DNA of 64,000 bases from Planococcus halocryophilus. Lineage in GTDB: Bacteria; Bacillota; Bacilli; Bacillales_A; Planococcaceae. The position numbers and the translations under genes are program-made. Below, one piece after another: positions 30,775 through 38,635 of this stretch (positions are counted from its first letter, which is position 1; every line of letters starts with the position of its first letter). The notes beneath the pieces are model-generated. The model saw nothing but the letters and a program-made list of their open reading frames with translations. It was not told the origin of the DNA and searched no databases. The stretch covers positions 1 to 64,000 of the forward strand of contig NZ_JAKVTG010000014.1 in assembly GCF_022489025.1 (NCBI RefSeq). The letters are read 5' to 3'.

Positions 30775-32121
30775 GTGGAATTTCAAGATCCAGCTTTTCT
30801 GAGTCGTATTCTAACGCTTTTAACTTTATCGTTCCACATCCTTTACGCTACGATAGGCGTAGGGGTCCCGCTGATGATTATGATTGCTCAATGGGTAGGG
30901 ATTAAGAAACAAGATGAACATTATATTTTGATGGCCCGTCGCTGGGCGAGAGGGTTTGTCATAACCGTCGCAGTAGGAGTTGTAACAGGAACCGCTATTG
31001 GTTTGCAGCTGTCACTATTATGGCCGAATTTCATGCAATTGGCAGGGAACGTAATTGCATTGCCATTGTTTATGGAAGTTTTCGCATTTTTCTTTGAAGC
31101 TATTTTTCTAGGAATTTATCTTTACACGTGGGACCGTTTTGAAGATCAGCGAAAGCATTTCTTATTCCTTATTCCGGTTGCACTTGGTGCAGCAGCATCG
31201 TCGGTATTTATTACAATCGTCAATGCTTTTATGAACCAGCCACAAGGATTTGAAATACTAGATGGCGAAATGGTTAATATTAGTCCTTTGCTGGCAATGT
31301 TTAGTCCAGCTGTACCCACAAAAGTAGCGCACGTAATGGCTACGGCATTTATGACTAGTGCTTTTGTGTTGGCCTCTATCGCAGCGGTTCGGTTGTTGCG
31401 TGGGTCGAATCATATTTACCATAAAAAAGCATTGTTCTTAACAATGAAACTAGGACTTGTATTCGCTATTGCGACAGCATTAATTGGTGACTTTTCTGGT
31501 AAGTATTTGGCTGAATACCAACCCGAAAAATTGGCAGCTGCAGAATGGCATTTTGAAACAGAAGAAGAGGCAGGTTTGATTCTTTTTGGGATTCTAGACG
31601 GAGAAGAAGCGAAATATGCTATTAAAATTCCGTATGCGTTAAGTATTCTAGCCCATAGCAATCCATTTACAGAAGTGAAGGGGCTTAATGAATTCCCAGA
31701 AGACGAAAGGCCACCATTATGGATTCATTATCTTTTCGATACGATGGTGATGATTGGTATGTGGTTAGCGTTCTTCTCCTTTGTGTATGTTGTAGCAGTA
31801 TGGCGCAATTGGACGTTTATTCGCGCGAAATGGTTCCAGTGGCTACTCATTGCCGGAGGGCCATTAGCGCTTATCGCAATTGAAGCAGGATGGTGGTTTA
31901 CAGAAGTAGGACGCCAGCCTTGGGTGCTACGAGGATACATGACAGTCGATCAAGCAGCGACAACAAGTGGTCAAGTTGATTTAATGATTATCTTGTTTGC
32001 AGGCTTGTATCTAATTTTAGGTATTGGTACTGCTGTTGTCTTGACGAGAATGTACAAACGCAACCCAGTTGAAATAGAATTAGCAGAAAGAGAAAATAGC
32101 AAAGGCGGTGACAAGAAATGA
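30775..32121 (+). CDS. cydA: Cytochrome bd quinol oxidase subunit I
   Basis: CydA (448 aa) is the haem-bearing subunit of the bd-type oxygen reductase in the cytoplasmic membrane. His21 in LSFHILYATIG is the N-terminal haem b595 ligand. LPLFMEVFAFFFEAIFLGIY holds the conserved acidic residues, VAHVMATAFMTSAF carries the b558 His, and GRQPWVLRGYMT is the family signature. The Q-loop is short, as in Bacillus enzymes. The start is GTG with AAAGGAGACGAG upstream. It couples to cydB by ATGA. Confidence 0.93.
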   Translation: MEFQDPAFLSRILTLLTLSFHILYATIGVGVPLMIMIAQWVGIKKQDEHYILMARRWARGFVITVAVGVVTGTAIGLQLSLLWPNFMQLAGNVIALPLFMEVFAFFFEAIFLGIYLYTWDRFEDQRKHFLFLIPVALGAAASSVFITIVNAFMNQPQGFEILDGEMVNISPLLAMFSPAVPTKVAHVMATAFMTSAFVLASIAAVRLLRGSNHIYHKKALFLTMKLGLVFAIATALIGDFSGKYLAEYQPEKLAAAEWHFETEEEAGLILFGILDGEEAKYAIKIPYALSILAHSNPFTEVKGLNEFPEDERPPLWIHYLFDTMVMIGMWLAFFSFVYVVAVWRNWTFIRAKWFQWLLIAGGPLALIAIEAGWWFTEVGRQPWVLRGYMTVDQAATTSGQVDLMIILFAGLYLILGIGTAVVLTRMYKRNPVEIELAERENSKGGDKK

Positions 32122-33146
32122 CTTTAGAAATTATCGGAATTTCTGTACTGTGGTTGTTTCTGTTTCTGTATGTCATAGTGGCGTCAATTGATTTTGGCGC
32201 TGGTTTCTTTAATGCCTATAGTTCTTTTGTTGGCAAACAACATATTCTAACTGGAGTAATCCAGCGATACTTGTCGCCGGTCTGGGAAGTGACCAATGTG
32301 TTTTTTGTGTTCTTCTTTGTCGGAGTCATCGGGTTTTTCCCGCAGACCGCTTTTTACTACGGAACAACTTTATTAGTGCCGGCAAGTATTGCGTTAATTC
32401 TGTTGGCGATTCGCGGTTCCTATTACGCGTTTGCGACTTACGGAGCTAAAATCAATCATCGAGGCTATATATATATGTATGGTTTGTCAGGATTATTGCT
32501 TCCGGCTGCGTTGTCCCCTGTGTTGGCAATGTCTGAAGGCGGTTTTATCCAATTAGACAATGGGCAACCTTATTTAGATTACTGGGCATTGTTCTCAAGT
32601 CCGTTAATGTGGAGTATTGTCGTATTGAGTTTAACAGCGGTGCTTTATATTTCAGCAGTATTTTTAACGTGGTATTCTTCAAAAGCTGGAGATGCTAAAG
32701 CAACTGATTTAATGCGTAAATATGCGCTTGTTTGGGCAGCGCCAGCAATGGTTACAGCAGCCGGTATTATATACGAATTGCGTGGTCATAATCCGGAACA
32801 TTATACGCGTATTCTTGATTTGTGGTGGGTGTTCGCTGTATCGTTCTTATTATTTGCTGGAACGGTTTATCTAATTTGGAAAAAACGTCATTACGGCTGG
32901 GCTTTCATTTTATTGGTGGGGCAGTTCTTCACGGCATTCTTCGCGTATGGAGCTTCACATTATCCATATTTGCTTTATCCGTATTTAACGATTTACGATA
33001 GCTTTACAAATGAGGCCATGGCAATTGCATTGATCATTGCTTTTATTGCAGGTTTGTTCCTGTTATTGCCATCGCTATATTTATTGTTCCGTCTATTCTT
33101 GTTTGATAAGGATTATGTCGAAGGCAAATCGGATTATCACGCATAA
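32118..33146 (+). CDS. cydB: Cytochrome bd quinol oxidase subunit II
   Basis: CydB (342 aa) is the haem-less partner of CydA, with about eight transmembrane helices. VASIDFGAGFFNAY near the N-terminus and the PVWEVTNVFFVFFFVG segment are typical of the family (the usual GFDLG is VDFGAG-like here). It overlaps cydA by four bases and is followed 14 bases later by a small cydS-like gene. Confidence 0.92.
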   Translation: MTLEIIGISVLWLFLFLYVIVASIDFGAGFFNAYSSFVGKQHILTGVIQRYLSPVWEVTNVFFVFFFVGVIGFFPQTAFYYGTTLLVPASIALILLAIRGSYYAFATYGAKINHRGYIYMYGLSGLLLPAALSPVLAMSEGGFIQLDNGQPYLDYWALFSSPLMWSIVVLSLTAVLYISAVFLTWYSSKAGDAKATDLMRKYALVWAAPAMVTAAGIIYELRGHNPEHYTRILDLWWVFAVSFLLFAGTVYLIWKKRHYGWAFILLVGQFFTAFFAYGASHYPYLLYPYLTIYDSFTNEAMAIALIIAFIAGLFLLLPSLYLLFRLFLFDKDYVEGKSDYHA

Positions 33147-33160
33147 AGGAGGCACTATTC

Positions 33161-33271
33161 ATGCAAGATTTCATGATATTTTATGCACCTTTTCTGGTGT
33201 TAATAGGAGCGATTGTTTTTGGATTTTGGTTTTCGTTAAAAGACGGTCCGATTACAAAGGACCGGGAGTAA
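33161..33271 (+). CDS. cydS: CydS-like small subunit of cytochrome bd oxidase
   Basis: This 36-residue single-helix membrane protein starts MQDFMIFYAPFLVL and ends in a short charged tail (SLKDGPITKDRE). It sits 14 bases after cydB behind a perfect AAAGGAGG. Length, position and the N-terminal DFxIFYAP pattern match the third subunit (CydS) described for Geobacillus bd oxidase, which blocks an oxygen channel next to haem b595. It is too short for many gene finders. A terminator follows at once. Confidence 0.85.
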   Translation: MQDFMIFYAPFLVLIGAIVFGFWFSLKDGPITKDRE

Positions 33272-33273
33272 CG

Positions 33274-33306
33274 ACGCGTGCAGGCTTTTGCCTGCCGCGT
33301 TTTTTT
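33274..33306 (+). terminator. Terminator of cydABS
   Basis: ACGCG-T-GCAGGC (33274-33285) pairs with GCCTGCCGCGT (33290-33300) around TTTT, with a single bulged T, followed by a T run. Confidence 0.9.
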
Positions 33307-33343
33307 GTTGTATGATAGGTAGATGTGAAATGGAGTGAGCGTT

Positions 33344-34705
33344 TTGAAACCAGTAAATAAAAATGACCGAATCACGGTTCATGTTGAAGATTTGACGCAC
33401 GACGGAGCGGGCGTAGCAAAAGTTGATGGATACCCACTATTTGTACCAGGCGCATTACCTGGAGAAGATGTTGTGGTTCATGTGTTAAAAACGTTAAAAT
33501 CATATGGCTTTGCAAAGCTTATTGAAATACAAAAAGCTTCTCCTTTTCGTGTTACAGCTCCTTGTCCAGTGTTTGATACATGTGGAGGCTGTCAGATTCA
33601 GCACTTGTCCTACGAAGGGCAAATGACCTTTAAACAGAAATTGGTGCGCGATGCCATTACACGTATTGGCAAGTTACCAGATGTACCTGTGCATCCTGTT
33701 AAAGGAATGGAAGATCCGTGGCGTTACCGTAATAAATCTCAAATTCCTTTTGGTACTCAAAATGGCAAAGTGGTTGCTGGATTTTATCAGCCACGTTCGC
33801 ATGATATCGCAGACACCGATACGTGTTTAATTCAAACGCCTGAAGCAGATGCGATTATGGTCGCGTTGAAAAAGAACTTGATCGACATGGGCATTGAACC
33901 TTACGAAGAAGCAACACATCGTGGCATGCTTCGTCATGTTGTTGTTCGTAAAGCACGAGCGACGGGAGAAATTATGGTCGTGTTAGTGACGAAGAAAAAG
34001 AAATTTCCTCAAGCACAACGTGCCATTGAATTGATTCAATCAACTGTTCCGGAAGTGACATCGATTGTCCAAAACATTAATCCTGAAAAGACCAACGTTA
34101 TTTTTGGTAACGAAACCTTGACACTTTGGGGCAAAGATGTGATTGAAGATCGAATTGGGGATGTTCGTTTTGAAATTTCAGCACGCTCGTTTTATCAAAT
34201 TAATCCTGTACAAACAGAAGTTCTGTACGGACAAGCGCTTGCGTATGCTCAGCTAACAGGTGAAGAAACTGTAATTGATGCGTATTGCGGCATTGGTACC
34301 ATTTCATTATTCCTTGCGCAACGAGCTAAATTTGTCATGGGTGTTGAAATTGTGCCGCAAGCAATTGAAGACGCTAAACGCAACGCGGAACTAAATGGTT
34401 TAACAAATACATTATTTGAAGCAGGGCCTGCTGAACAAGTGATTCCGCGCTGGTATAAAGAAGGTAAGAAAGCAGACGTCTTAGTTGTAGACCCACCGCG
34501 TAAAGGCTGTGATGAGCAGCTGTTACACACAATACTGAAACAACGTCCAACACGAGTTGTTTACGTTTCGTGTAATCCGGCAACACTTGCACGCGATTTA
34601 CGCATACTCGAAGACGGTGGTTATCGTACGAAAGAAGTACAGCCTGTCGATATGTTCCCACAGTCGACTCATTGTGAAGCAGTGGCATGGTTAGAGTTGG
34701 TTTAA
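33344..34705 (+). CDS. rlmCD: 23S rRNA (uracil-5-)-methyltransferase RlmCD
   Basis: This 453-residue RlmD/TrmA-family enzyme uses SAM to methylate two uridines of 23S rRNA, as YefA does in B. subtilis. An N-terminal TRAM RNA-binding domain covers residues 1-60. The 4Fe-4S cysteines are in CPVFDTCGGCQIQH plus the DTCLI Cys. SAM binding is in DAYCGIGTISL and the catalytic Cys in YVSCNPATLARDL. A TTG at 33344 is favoured because TGGAGTG is eight bases upstream; a GTG at 33335 is possible. Confidence 0.93.
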   Translation: MKPVNKNDRITVHVEDLTHDGAGVAKVDGYPLFVPGALPGEDVVVHVLKTLKSYGFAKLIEIQKASPFRVTAPCPVFDTCGGCQIQHLSYEGQMTFKQKLVRDAITRIGKLPDVPVHPVKGMEDPWRYRNKSQIPFGTQNGKVVAGFYQPRSHDIADTDTCLIQTPEADAIMVALKKNLIDMGIEPYEEATHRGMLRHVVVRKARATGEIMVVLVTKKKKFPQAQRAIELIQSTVPEVTSIVQNINPEKTNVIFGNETLTLWGKDVIEDRIGDVRFEISARSFYQINPVQTEVLYGQALAYAQLTGEETVIDAYCGIGTISLFLAQRAKFVMGVEIVPQAIEDAKRNAELNGLTNTLFEAGPAEQVIPRWYKEGKKADVLVVDPPRKGCDEQLLHTILKQRPTRVVYVSCNPATLARDLRILEDGGYRTKEVQPVDMFPQSTHCEAVAWLELV

Positions 34706-34719
34706 TCACATAGGGAAAC

Positions 34720-34754
34720 AAAAAAGTTGTCTACTCCAAGTAGACAACTTTTTT
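34720..34754. terminator. Bidirectional terminator between rlmCD and SRPBCC gene
   Basis: A perfect 11-bp stem AGTTGTCTACT (34725-34735) with AGTAGACAACT (34739-34749), flanked by A and T runs, ends both converging genes. Confidence 0.93.
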
Positions 34755-34770
34755 TTATTTATTAGAAGTG

Positions 34771-35223
34771 TTAATTCGCTTCGCAATATTTTTTTATATC
34801 TTCAAGATCTACTTCGAGTGCTTTTTTCATTGATTTCTTCATAAAAATACTGAAAATACCGCTTATAACTTTAGCCATTAAATTTATAGATTCACCTTCA
34901 AAAGACATTTCAAGAGTGACAATATCATTACTTTTTTCAGTGATATTTAAACGAGACACATAAATGGCACCGTGACTTTCAGCTCGTGTTTGATAATAAT
35001 GGTACTTCTCGCTATGAGTGATCCACATCACTTCTTGTGCTTCTTTTCCAAACATTTTCCGAGTTTCTCTCCACTTTAATCCAACAAGGTCACCTTCAAC
35101 TGGATGCAAAATTTCAATATTGATAATCCCACTGATGACATTGGCTGAGTTTTCAATATCGGTAATAGCGCTCCATACTTTTTCTTTTGTGCTATTAATG
35201 TCTATTTGAGTCGAAACTTTCAT
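34771..35223 (-). CDS. SRPBCC-fold protein (polyketide cyclase/START-like)
   Basis: This 150-residue protein has the SRPBCC opening KVSTQIDINSTKEKVWSAITDIENSA, typical of START/polyketide-cyclase-like ligand-binding folds. It has no signal peptide. The C-terminal helix FMKKSMKKALEVDLEDIKKY is the usual long closing helix. The ligand and role are unknown. Its start is backed by a strong AAGGGGGG site on the minus strand. It is convergent with rlmCD. Confidence 0.8.
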   Translation of the reverse strand: MKVSTQIDINSTKEKVWSAITDIENSANVISGIINIEILHPVEGDLVGLKWRETRKMFGKEAQEVMWITHSEKYHYYQTRAESHGAIYVSRLNITEKSNDIVTLEMSFEGESINLMAKVISGIFSIFMKKSMKKALEVDLEDIKKYCEAN

Positions 35224-35467
35224 GTATAAGCCCCCCTTGTGTTTAGTAGGTAATTATTCTTAGTTAAAATTGTATCTTACTTGAAGTTATATATCTATGG
35301 AGAGGCAGGTTATTACCACTATTCACTCGGCAAGTACCTGTCAAATAGAAGTAAATGAGTATAGTTCCAATTGTTAAAAAAAGTTTGTAGAGTTTATTTA
35401 TTGGTTAGGTTTTAAAAGAATTACTAAAAGGGTAAAGACAATAGAATACTTTTAGAAGGAGAGAACG

Positions 35468-35632
35468 ATGAACATGGAACAAATACCCGAGTCAAAATTC
35501 ACTGATAAACGTGAAACTATCATTCAAGGGTTAGTCGACCAAAATGTTTTTAAAATTAATGGCAGACAATTATATGAAACTTCACTTTATGAATTAATGA
35601 AAACTTATACAGAAACAGACCAAGCCGGCTAA
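35468..35632 (+). CDS. Small FbpA-like (Fur-regulated basic protein) family protein
   Basis: This 54-residue protein contains the pattern RETIIQGLVDQNVFKINGRQ (residues 15-34) followed by LYETSLYELMKTY. This resembles the FbpA family of Fur-regulated basic proteins (L...GVYK..GRQLYELTLSELE). It starts at ATG 35468 behind AGAAGGAGAGA. In B. subtilis, Fbp proteins act with the FsrA sRNA in iron sparing. A weak Fur-box-like site lies at 35248-35262. The stop codon is within the following terminator. Confidence 0.65.
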   Translation: MNMEQIPESKFTDKRETIIQGLVDQNVFKINGRQLYETSLYELMKTYTETDQAG

Positions 35633-35646
35633 GCTCGGCTTTTTTC
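35622..35646 (+). terminator. Terminator of the FbpA-like gene
   Basis: AAGCCG (35622-35627) pairs with CGGCTT (35636-35641), followed by T5. The left arm is inside the coding end. Confidence 0.7.
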
Positions 35647-35682
35647 AATGGCTGATTATAAGCATAATGGGAATAGCGATTC

Positions 35683-35910
35683 ATGATGAAAAATTGGAGA
35701 ATTATCGCGAGGCGCGATTGGATGAATGACTATTGCCGAAATGCAACAAGAAATGACGAGTGGCAATCGGTACCATTTGGTTATGGTCAAACAGGTAAAC
35801 CTTTTGGTATCACATTTTGGGGGCAAGCATTTATTGAACCCATGTTGATTGAATATACTTACGCATTCGGACAAAAAGTAAAAAGACGTCGTAAACCAAA
35901 AACCATTTGA
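35683..35910 (+). pseudogene. C-terminal remnant of an amidase-signature enzyme
   Basis: From about residue 29 the frame reads SVPFGYGQTGKPFGITFWGQ and then AFIEPMLIEYTYAFGQ. This matches the last ~45 residues of amidase-signature proteins, which read (V)P.GY...G.PFGITF.GKAFSEP.LI..AYAFEQ. The preceding ~28 codons do not resemble the family, and all catalytic residues (Lys-Ser-Ser) are absent. A stop codon lies in frame just upstream (35674). It is best read as the decayed tail of a lost gene, next to a terminator. An alternative is a chance match. Confidence 0.55.
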
Positions 35911-35930
35911 GCGATTTGTTTCCAAATATA

Positions 35931-35962
35931 AAAAACGAAGCCAATAAACCGGCTTCGTTTTT
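35931..35962. terminator. Bidirectional terminator before the TetR gene end
   Basis: AAAAACGAAGCC (35931-35942) pairs with GGCTTCGTTTTT (35951-35962). It ends the minus-strand tetR-like gene and any transcript of the amidase remnant. Confidence 0.9.
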
Positions 35963-35966
35963 TATT

Positions 35967-36827
35967 TCATTTCATAGTTGCGACATGTTTCCACAATTGT
36001 TCAACCAGAATGGATAATTCAGATTCAATCATCTTGTCATTTGCTAACGTAGTCAAAACACTTTCAATCAATGGTTTTCTAGGTTTTTCTGCGACGATTT
36101 CTGTTGATAAAAAATAAACCAATTGTTGTGTCTTTGGATAATGTTTTATCTTCTCTGTATAAGCTTGAAACCTCGTAGAAAGCTCTTCAACACTAATAGC
36201 ATCAGCTAATGTTGTTGAAGGTAATTTTAAATTCTTGAGAAAGCTGTCTTTCGCTGCTATTTGAAGAGTAACGGTTGCTTGCAAGCGACGAATAACAAAA
36301 GCAGACAGGTTTTCTGCGGGTAATTCTTCTGTAGAAGAAAGACGCCATAAGTGAATCAATTGTTGAACGTAACCGTGAACAAAAGCGGCATTTTCTAAAG
36401 CATAAGGAGCAGCTTCTTTGCCGAAAACATCAATAATCCGTGAAGAAATCCACTCCATCTCCAGTGTGTATTGTTTAACGGAAAAGGCTTTGAGTTCGGG
36501 ATCTTGTGAATAGAAGATACTTTCGTAAAGAGCAAAGAGATTTTTTTCAAGGTTGAGTTTAATGCGGATATACAATTGTTGTGCTAAAACTTCAGGGTCA
36601 TTCGCAGGCAACCCAACAGCCGCCGCTAATCGTTGCTGACGAATTTCGCTGCCAATGGATTCCATGATCGCCATCAGACATTCAGATTTAGAACCGAAAT
36701 AGTTATAAAAAGTTCCTTTAGAAACTCCGGCTTCGTCTAGTATGTCTTGGATAGAAGTTGGATTATAGCCTCTATTGATAAAAAGTTCATAAGCAGCGGT
36801 TAATATTTGTTGTTTTTTAGGATTCAT
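35967..36827 (-). CDS. TetR-family transcriptional regulator
   Basis: This 286-residue repressor has an N-terminal TetR HTH (about residues 8-54; SIQDILDEAGVSKGTFYNYFGSK). It has an unusually long C-terminal ligand domain: most TetR proteins are about 190-220 residues. ATG 36827 is supported by AAAGGTG on the minus strand; a GTG nine bases upstream is an alternative. It is divergent from an MFS drug efflux gene, so it most likely represses that pump and itself. The inducer is unknown. Confidence 0.88.
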   Translation of the reverse strand: MNPKKQQILTAAYELFINRGYNPTSIQDILDEAGVSKGTFYNYFGSKSECLMAIMESIGSEIRQQRLAAAVGLPANDPEVLAQQLYIRIKLNLEKNLFALYESIFYSQDPELKAFSVKQYTLEMEWISSRIIDVFGKEAAPYALENAAFVHGYVQQLIHLWRLSSTEELPAENLSAFVIRRLQATVTLQIAAKDSFLKNLKLPSTTLADAISVEELSTRFQAYTEKIKHYPKTQQLVYFLSTEIVAEKPRKPLIESVLTTLANDKMIESELSILVEQLWKHVATMK

Positions 36828-36840
36828 ATACCTCACCTTT

Positions 36841-36909
36841 ATACCGTTAGTTTATTTAATAATAACTTTAAAATCCTTTTATATCAACGTTTTTTATTTA
36901 TTTAAACTA
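36841..36909. promoter_or_regulatory. Candidate TetR operator region, divergent promoter
   Basis: Between the divergent genes, TTAGTTTATTTAAT (from 36847) and ATTTATTTAAACTAA (36895-36909) form inverted half-sites. A second inverted pair is ATACCG (36841) and CGGTAT (36934). Binding by the neighbouring TetR protein is inference. Confidence 0.4.
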
Positions 36910-36914
36910 AAAAC

Positions 36915-36943
36915 TTGAAAATTTTATACAACCGGTATAGAAT
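36915..36943 (+). promoter_or_regulatory. Promoter of the MFS efflux gene
   Basis: TTGAAA (36915-36920) and TAGAAT (36938-36943) are spaced by 17 bases. The CGGTAT half-site overlaps the -10, consistent with repression. Confidence 0.55.
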
Positions 36944-36994
36944 AATCAAATGAAGAAATAGAAAATGTATATCATTTACGGAGGAAACAAGAAA

Positions 36995-38464
36995 ATGACA
37001 GAACAGAAAAGAACCCCTTATGGCATTATCGCCATTTTATTTACTGGAGCATTTGTAGCGATTTTTAATCAGACCTTGTTGAATATTGCGCTCCCTGAAA
37101 TAATGCTTGATCTAAATATTGAAGCCTCAACGGCACAGTGGCTTGTAACTGGCTATATGTTGGTCAACGGAATTTTGATACCGGCAAGTGCTTTTTTTAT
37201 ACAACGGTATTCTAACCGCTCGATTTTTATCATAGCAATGTCTTTATTTGTGTTAGGTACGTTATTTGCGGCAATTGCGCCTGTATTTAGCATATTATTA
37301 ATCGGCAGAATGATTCAAGCGTCTGGTGCGGCATTGATGATGCCATTATTGATGAATGTTATGCTAGCTGCGTTTCCTGTTGAAAAGCGAGGATCTGCCA
37401 TGGGTGTTTTCGGATTAGTTATGGTTGTTGCACCCGCAATCGGTCCTACACTTTCTGGGTTTATCGTCGAACATTATTCGTGGCGTGTTCTGTTTTGGAT
37501 TGTTTTACCGATTGCATTAGTTCCACTCTTATTAGGAATTTTTAAATTGAAAAACTTAACGTTCCAAGACAGAAACATCTCGCTTGATAAAGCGTCACTC
37601 ATTCTTTCAAGTTTAGGATTTGGTGGCGTGTTATACGGGTTTAGCTCAGCTGGAACATTAGGCTGGGATAGCACGACTGTAATAGTAACAATTCTTATCG
37701 GTGTCGTATCACTAGTCGTATTTGGACTTCGCCAATTAAAATTGGACGAACCATTACTGGAAATTCGAATTTATAAATACCCAATGTTCGCATTGTCTTC
37801 TGCGATATCAATTGCCTTATCCATGTCGATGTTCTCGGCCATGATTTTAATGCCAATTTATGTTCAGACCATAAAAGGGATTTCGCCGATTGACTCTGGA
37901 CTACTTATGTTACCTGGAGCATTGATCATGGGCTTCATGTCTCCTGTAACCGGTCGTTTGTTTGACCGCTTCGGTGCAAAAGTATTAGCGATTCCGGGGC
38001 TGGCCATTGTTGTCATCACAACTTATATGTTCAGTCAATTAAACCTAGATACGAGTTATGTTAGTATTATGTTGATATATACATTGCGGATGTTCGGAAT
38101 CTCTATGGTCATGATGCCTGTCATGACAAACGGCTTAAATACATTGCCAATTAAAGCGTACCCACATGGAACTGCCATAAATAATACATTACAGCAAGTA
38201 GCAGGGGCTGTTGGTTCTGCGTTTTTAATAACCATCATGAACACGCGAACGTCAGCTACAGCGCAAGACTTAGCGGCAAATGGAATAGCACCAGAAGATA
38301 TAAAAAATTTAGCAATGCTTGATGGCATTAACTTTTCATTTTTCGTTTCAACATTTATTGCGCTTGTTTCTTTAGTTCTTGCGTTCTTTATAAAAAAACC
38401 AGTTAGACCAGTAACTGAAGCAGAAAAAGAAATTGTTTATAGCAGAAGAGAAGTAACTGAATAA
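36995..38464 (+). CDS. DHA2-family (14-TM) MFS drug efflux transporter
   Basis: This 489-residue protein of the DHA2/EmrB-QacA type has about 14 hydrophobic helices. Motif A-like segments and the DHA2 motif C stretch GPTLSGFIVEHYSWRVLFWI (residues ~150-169) are visible. The N-terminus IFNQTLLNIALPEIMLDLNI is characteristic of LmrB/EmrB-like proteins. The start is ATG 36995 with GGAGGAAAC upstream; the earlier in-frame ATG at 36965 lacks a site. It is divergent from tetR, implying drug-inducible control. Confidence 0.9.
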   Translation: MTEQKRTPYGIIAILFTGAFVAIFNQTLLNIALPEIMLDLNIEASTAQWLVTGYMLVNGILIPASAFFIQRYSNRSIFIIAMSLFVLGTLFAAIAPVFSILLIGRMIQASGAALMMPLLMNVMLAAFPVEKRGSAMGVFGLVMVVAPAIGPTLSGFIVEHYSWRVLFWIVLPIALVPLLLGIFKLKNLTFQDRNISLDKASLILSSLGFGGVLYGFSSAGTLGWDSTTVIVTILIGVVSLVVFGLRQLKLDEPLLEIRIYKYPMFALSSAISIALSMSMFSAMILMPIYVQTIKGISPIDSGLLMLPGALIMGFMSPVTGRLFDRFGAKVLAIPGLAIVVITTYMFSQLNLDTSYVSIMLIYTLRMFGISMVMMPVMTNGLNTLPIKAYPHGTAINNTLQQVAGAVGSAFLITIMNTRTSATAQDLAANGIAPEDIKNLAMLDGINFSFFVSTFIALVSLVLAFFIKKPVRPVTEAEKEIVYSRREVTE

Positions 38465-38471
38465 TGAATAG

Positions 38472-38501
38472 AACCAGTCTGAATTCAGGCTGGTTTTTAT
38501 T
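38472..38501 (+). terminator. Terminator of the MFS gene
   Basis: AACCAGTCTG and CAGGCTGGTT (38472-38495, one T-G pair, AATT loop) are followed by TTTAT. Confidence 0.8.
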
Positions 38502-38635
38502 TATAAGTGGAGATTTATCTAGAACATAGTCAAGCTGATAAGTAGGGAAATGTTCCACTTGATTTTGGTTCGGAAAAGACGGTGAAACCGCAAATATGGT
38601 ACACTTAAAGCATTGAAAAAAAGGTGGAATCGCAA

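Noticed and set aside
35248-35262. Fur box upstream of the FbpA-like gene
   Set aside because: Only 11 of 15 bases match and it is over 200 bases from the start codon. It is kept as a hypothesis in the FbpA finding, not listed as a feature.
35656-35925. 89-residue minus-strand frame opposite the amidase remnant
   Set aside because: It has no recognisable domain and no start signal, while the plus-strand frame has clear amidase C-terminal similarity.
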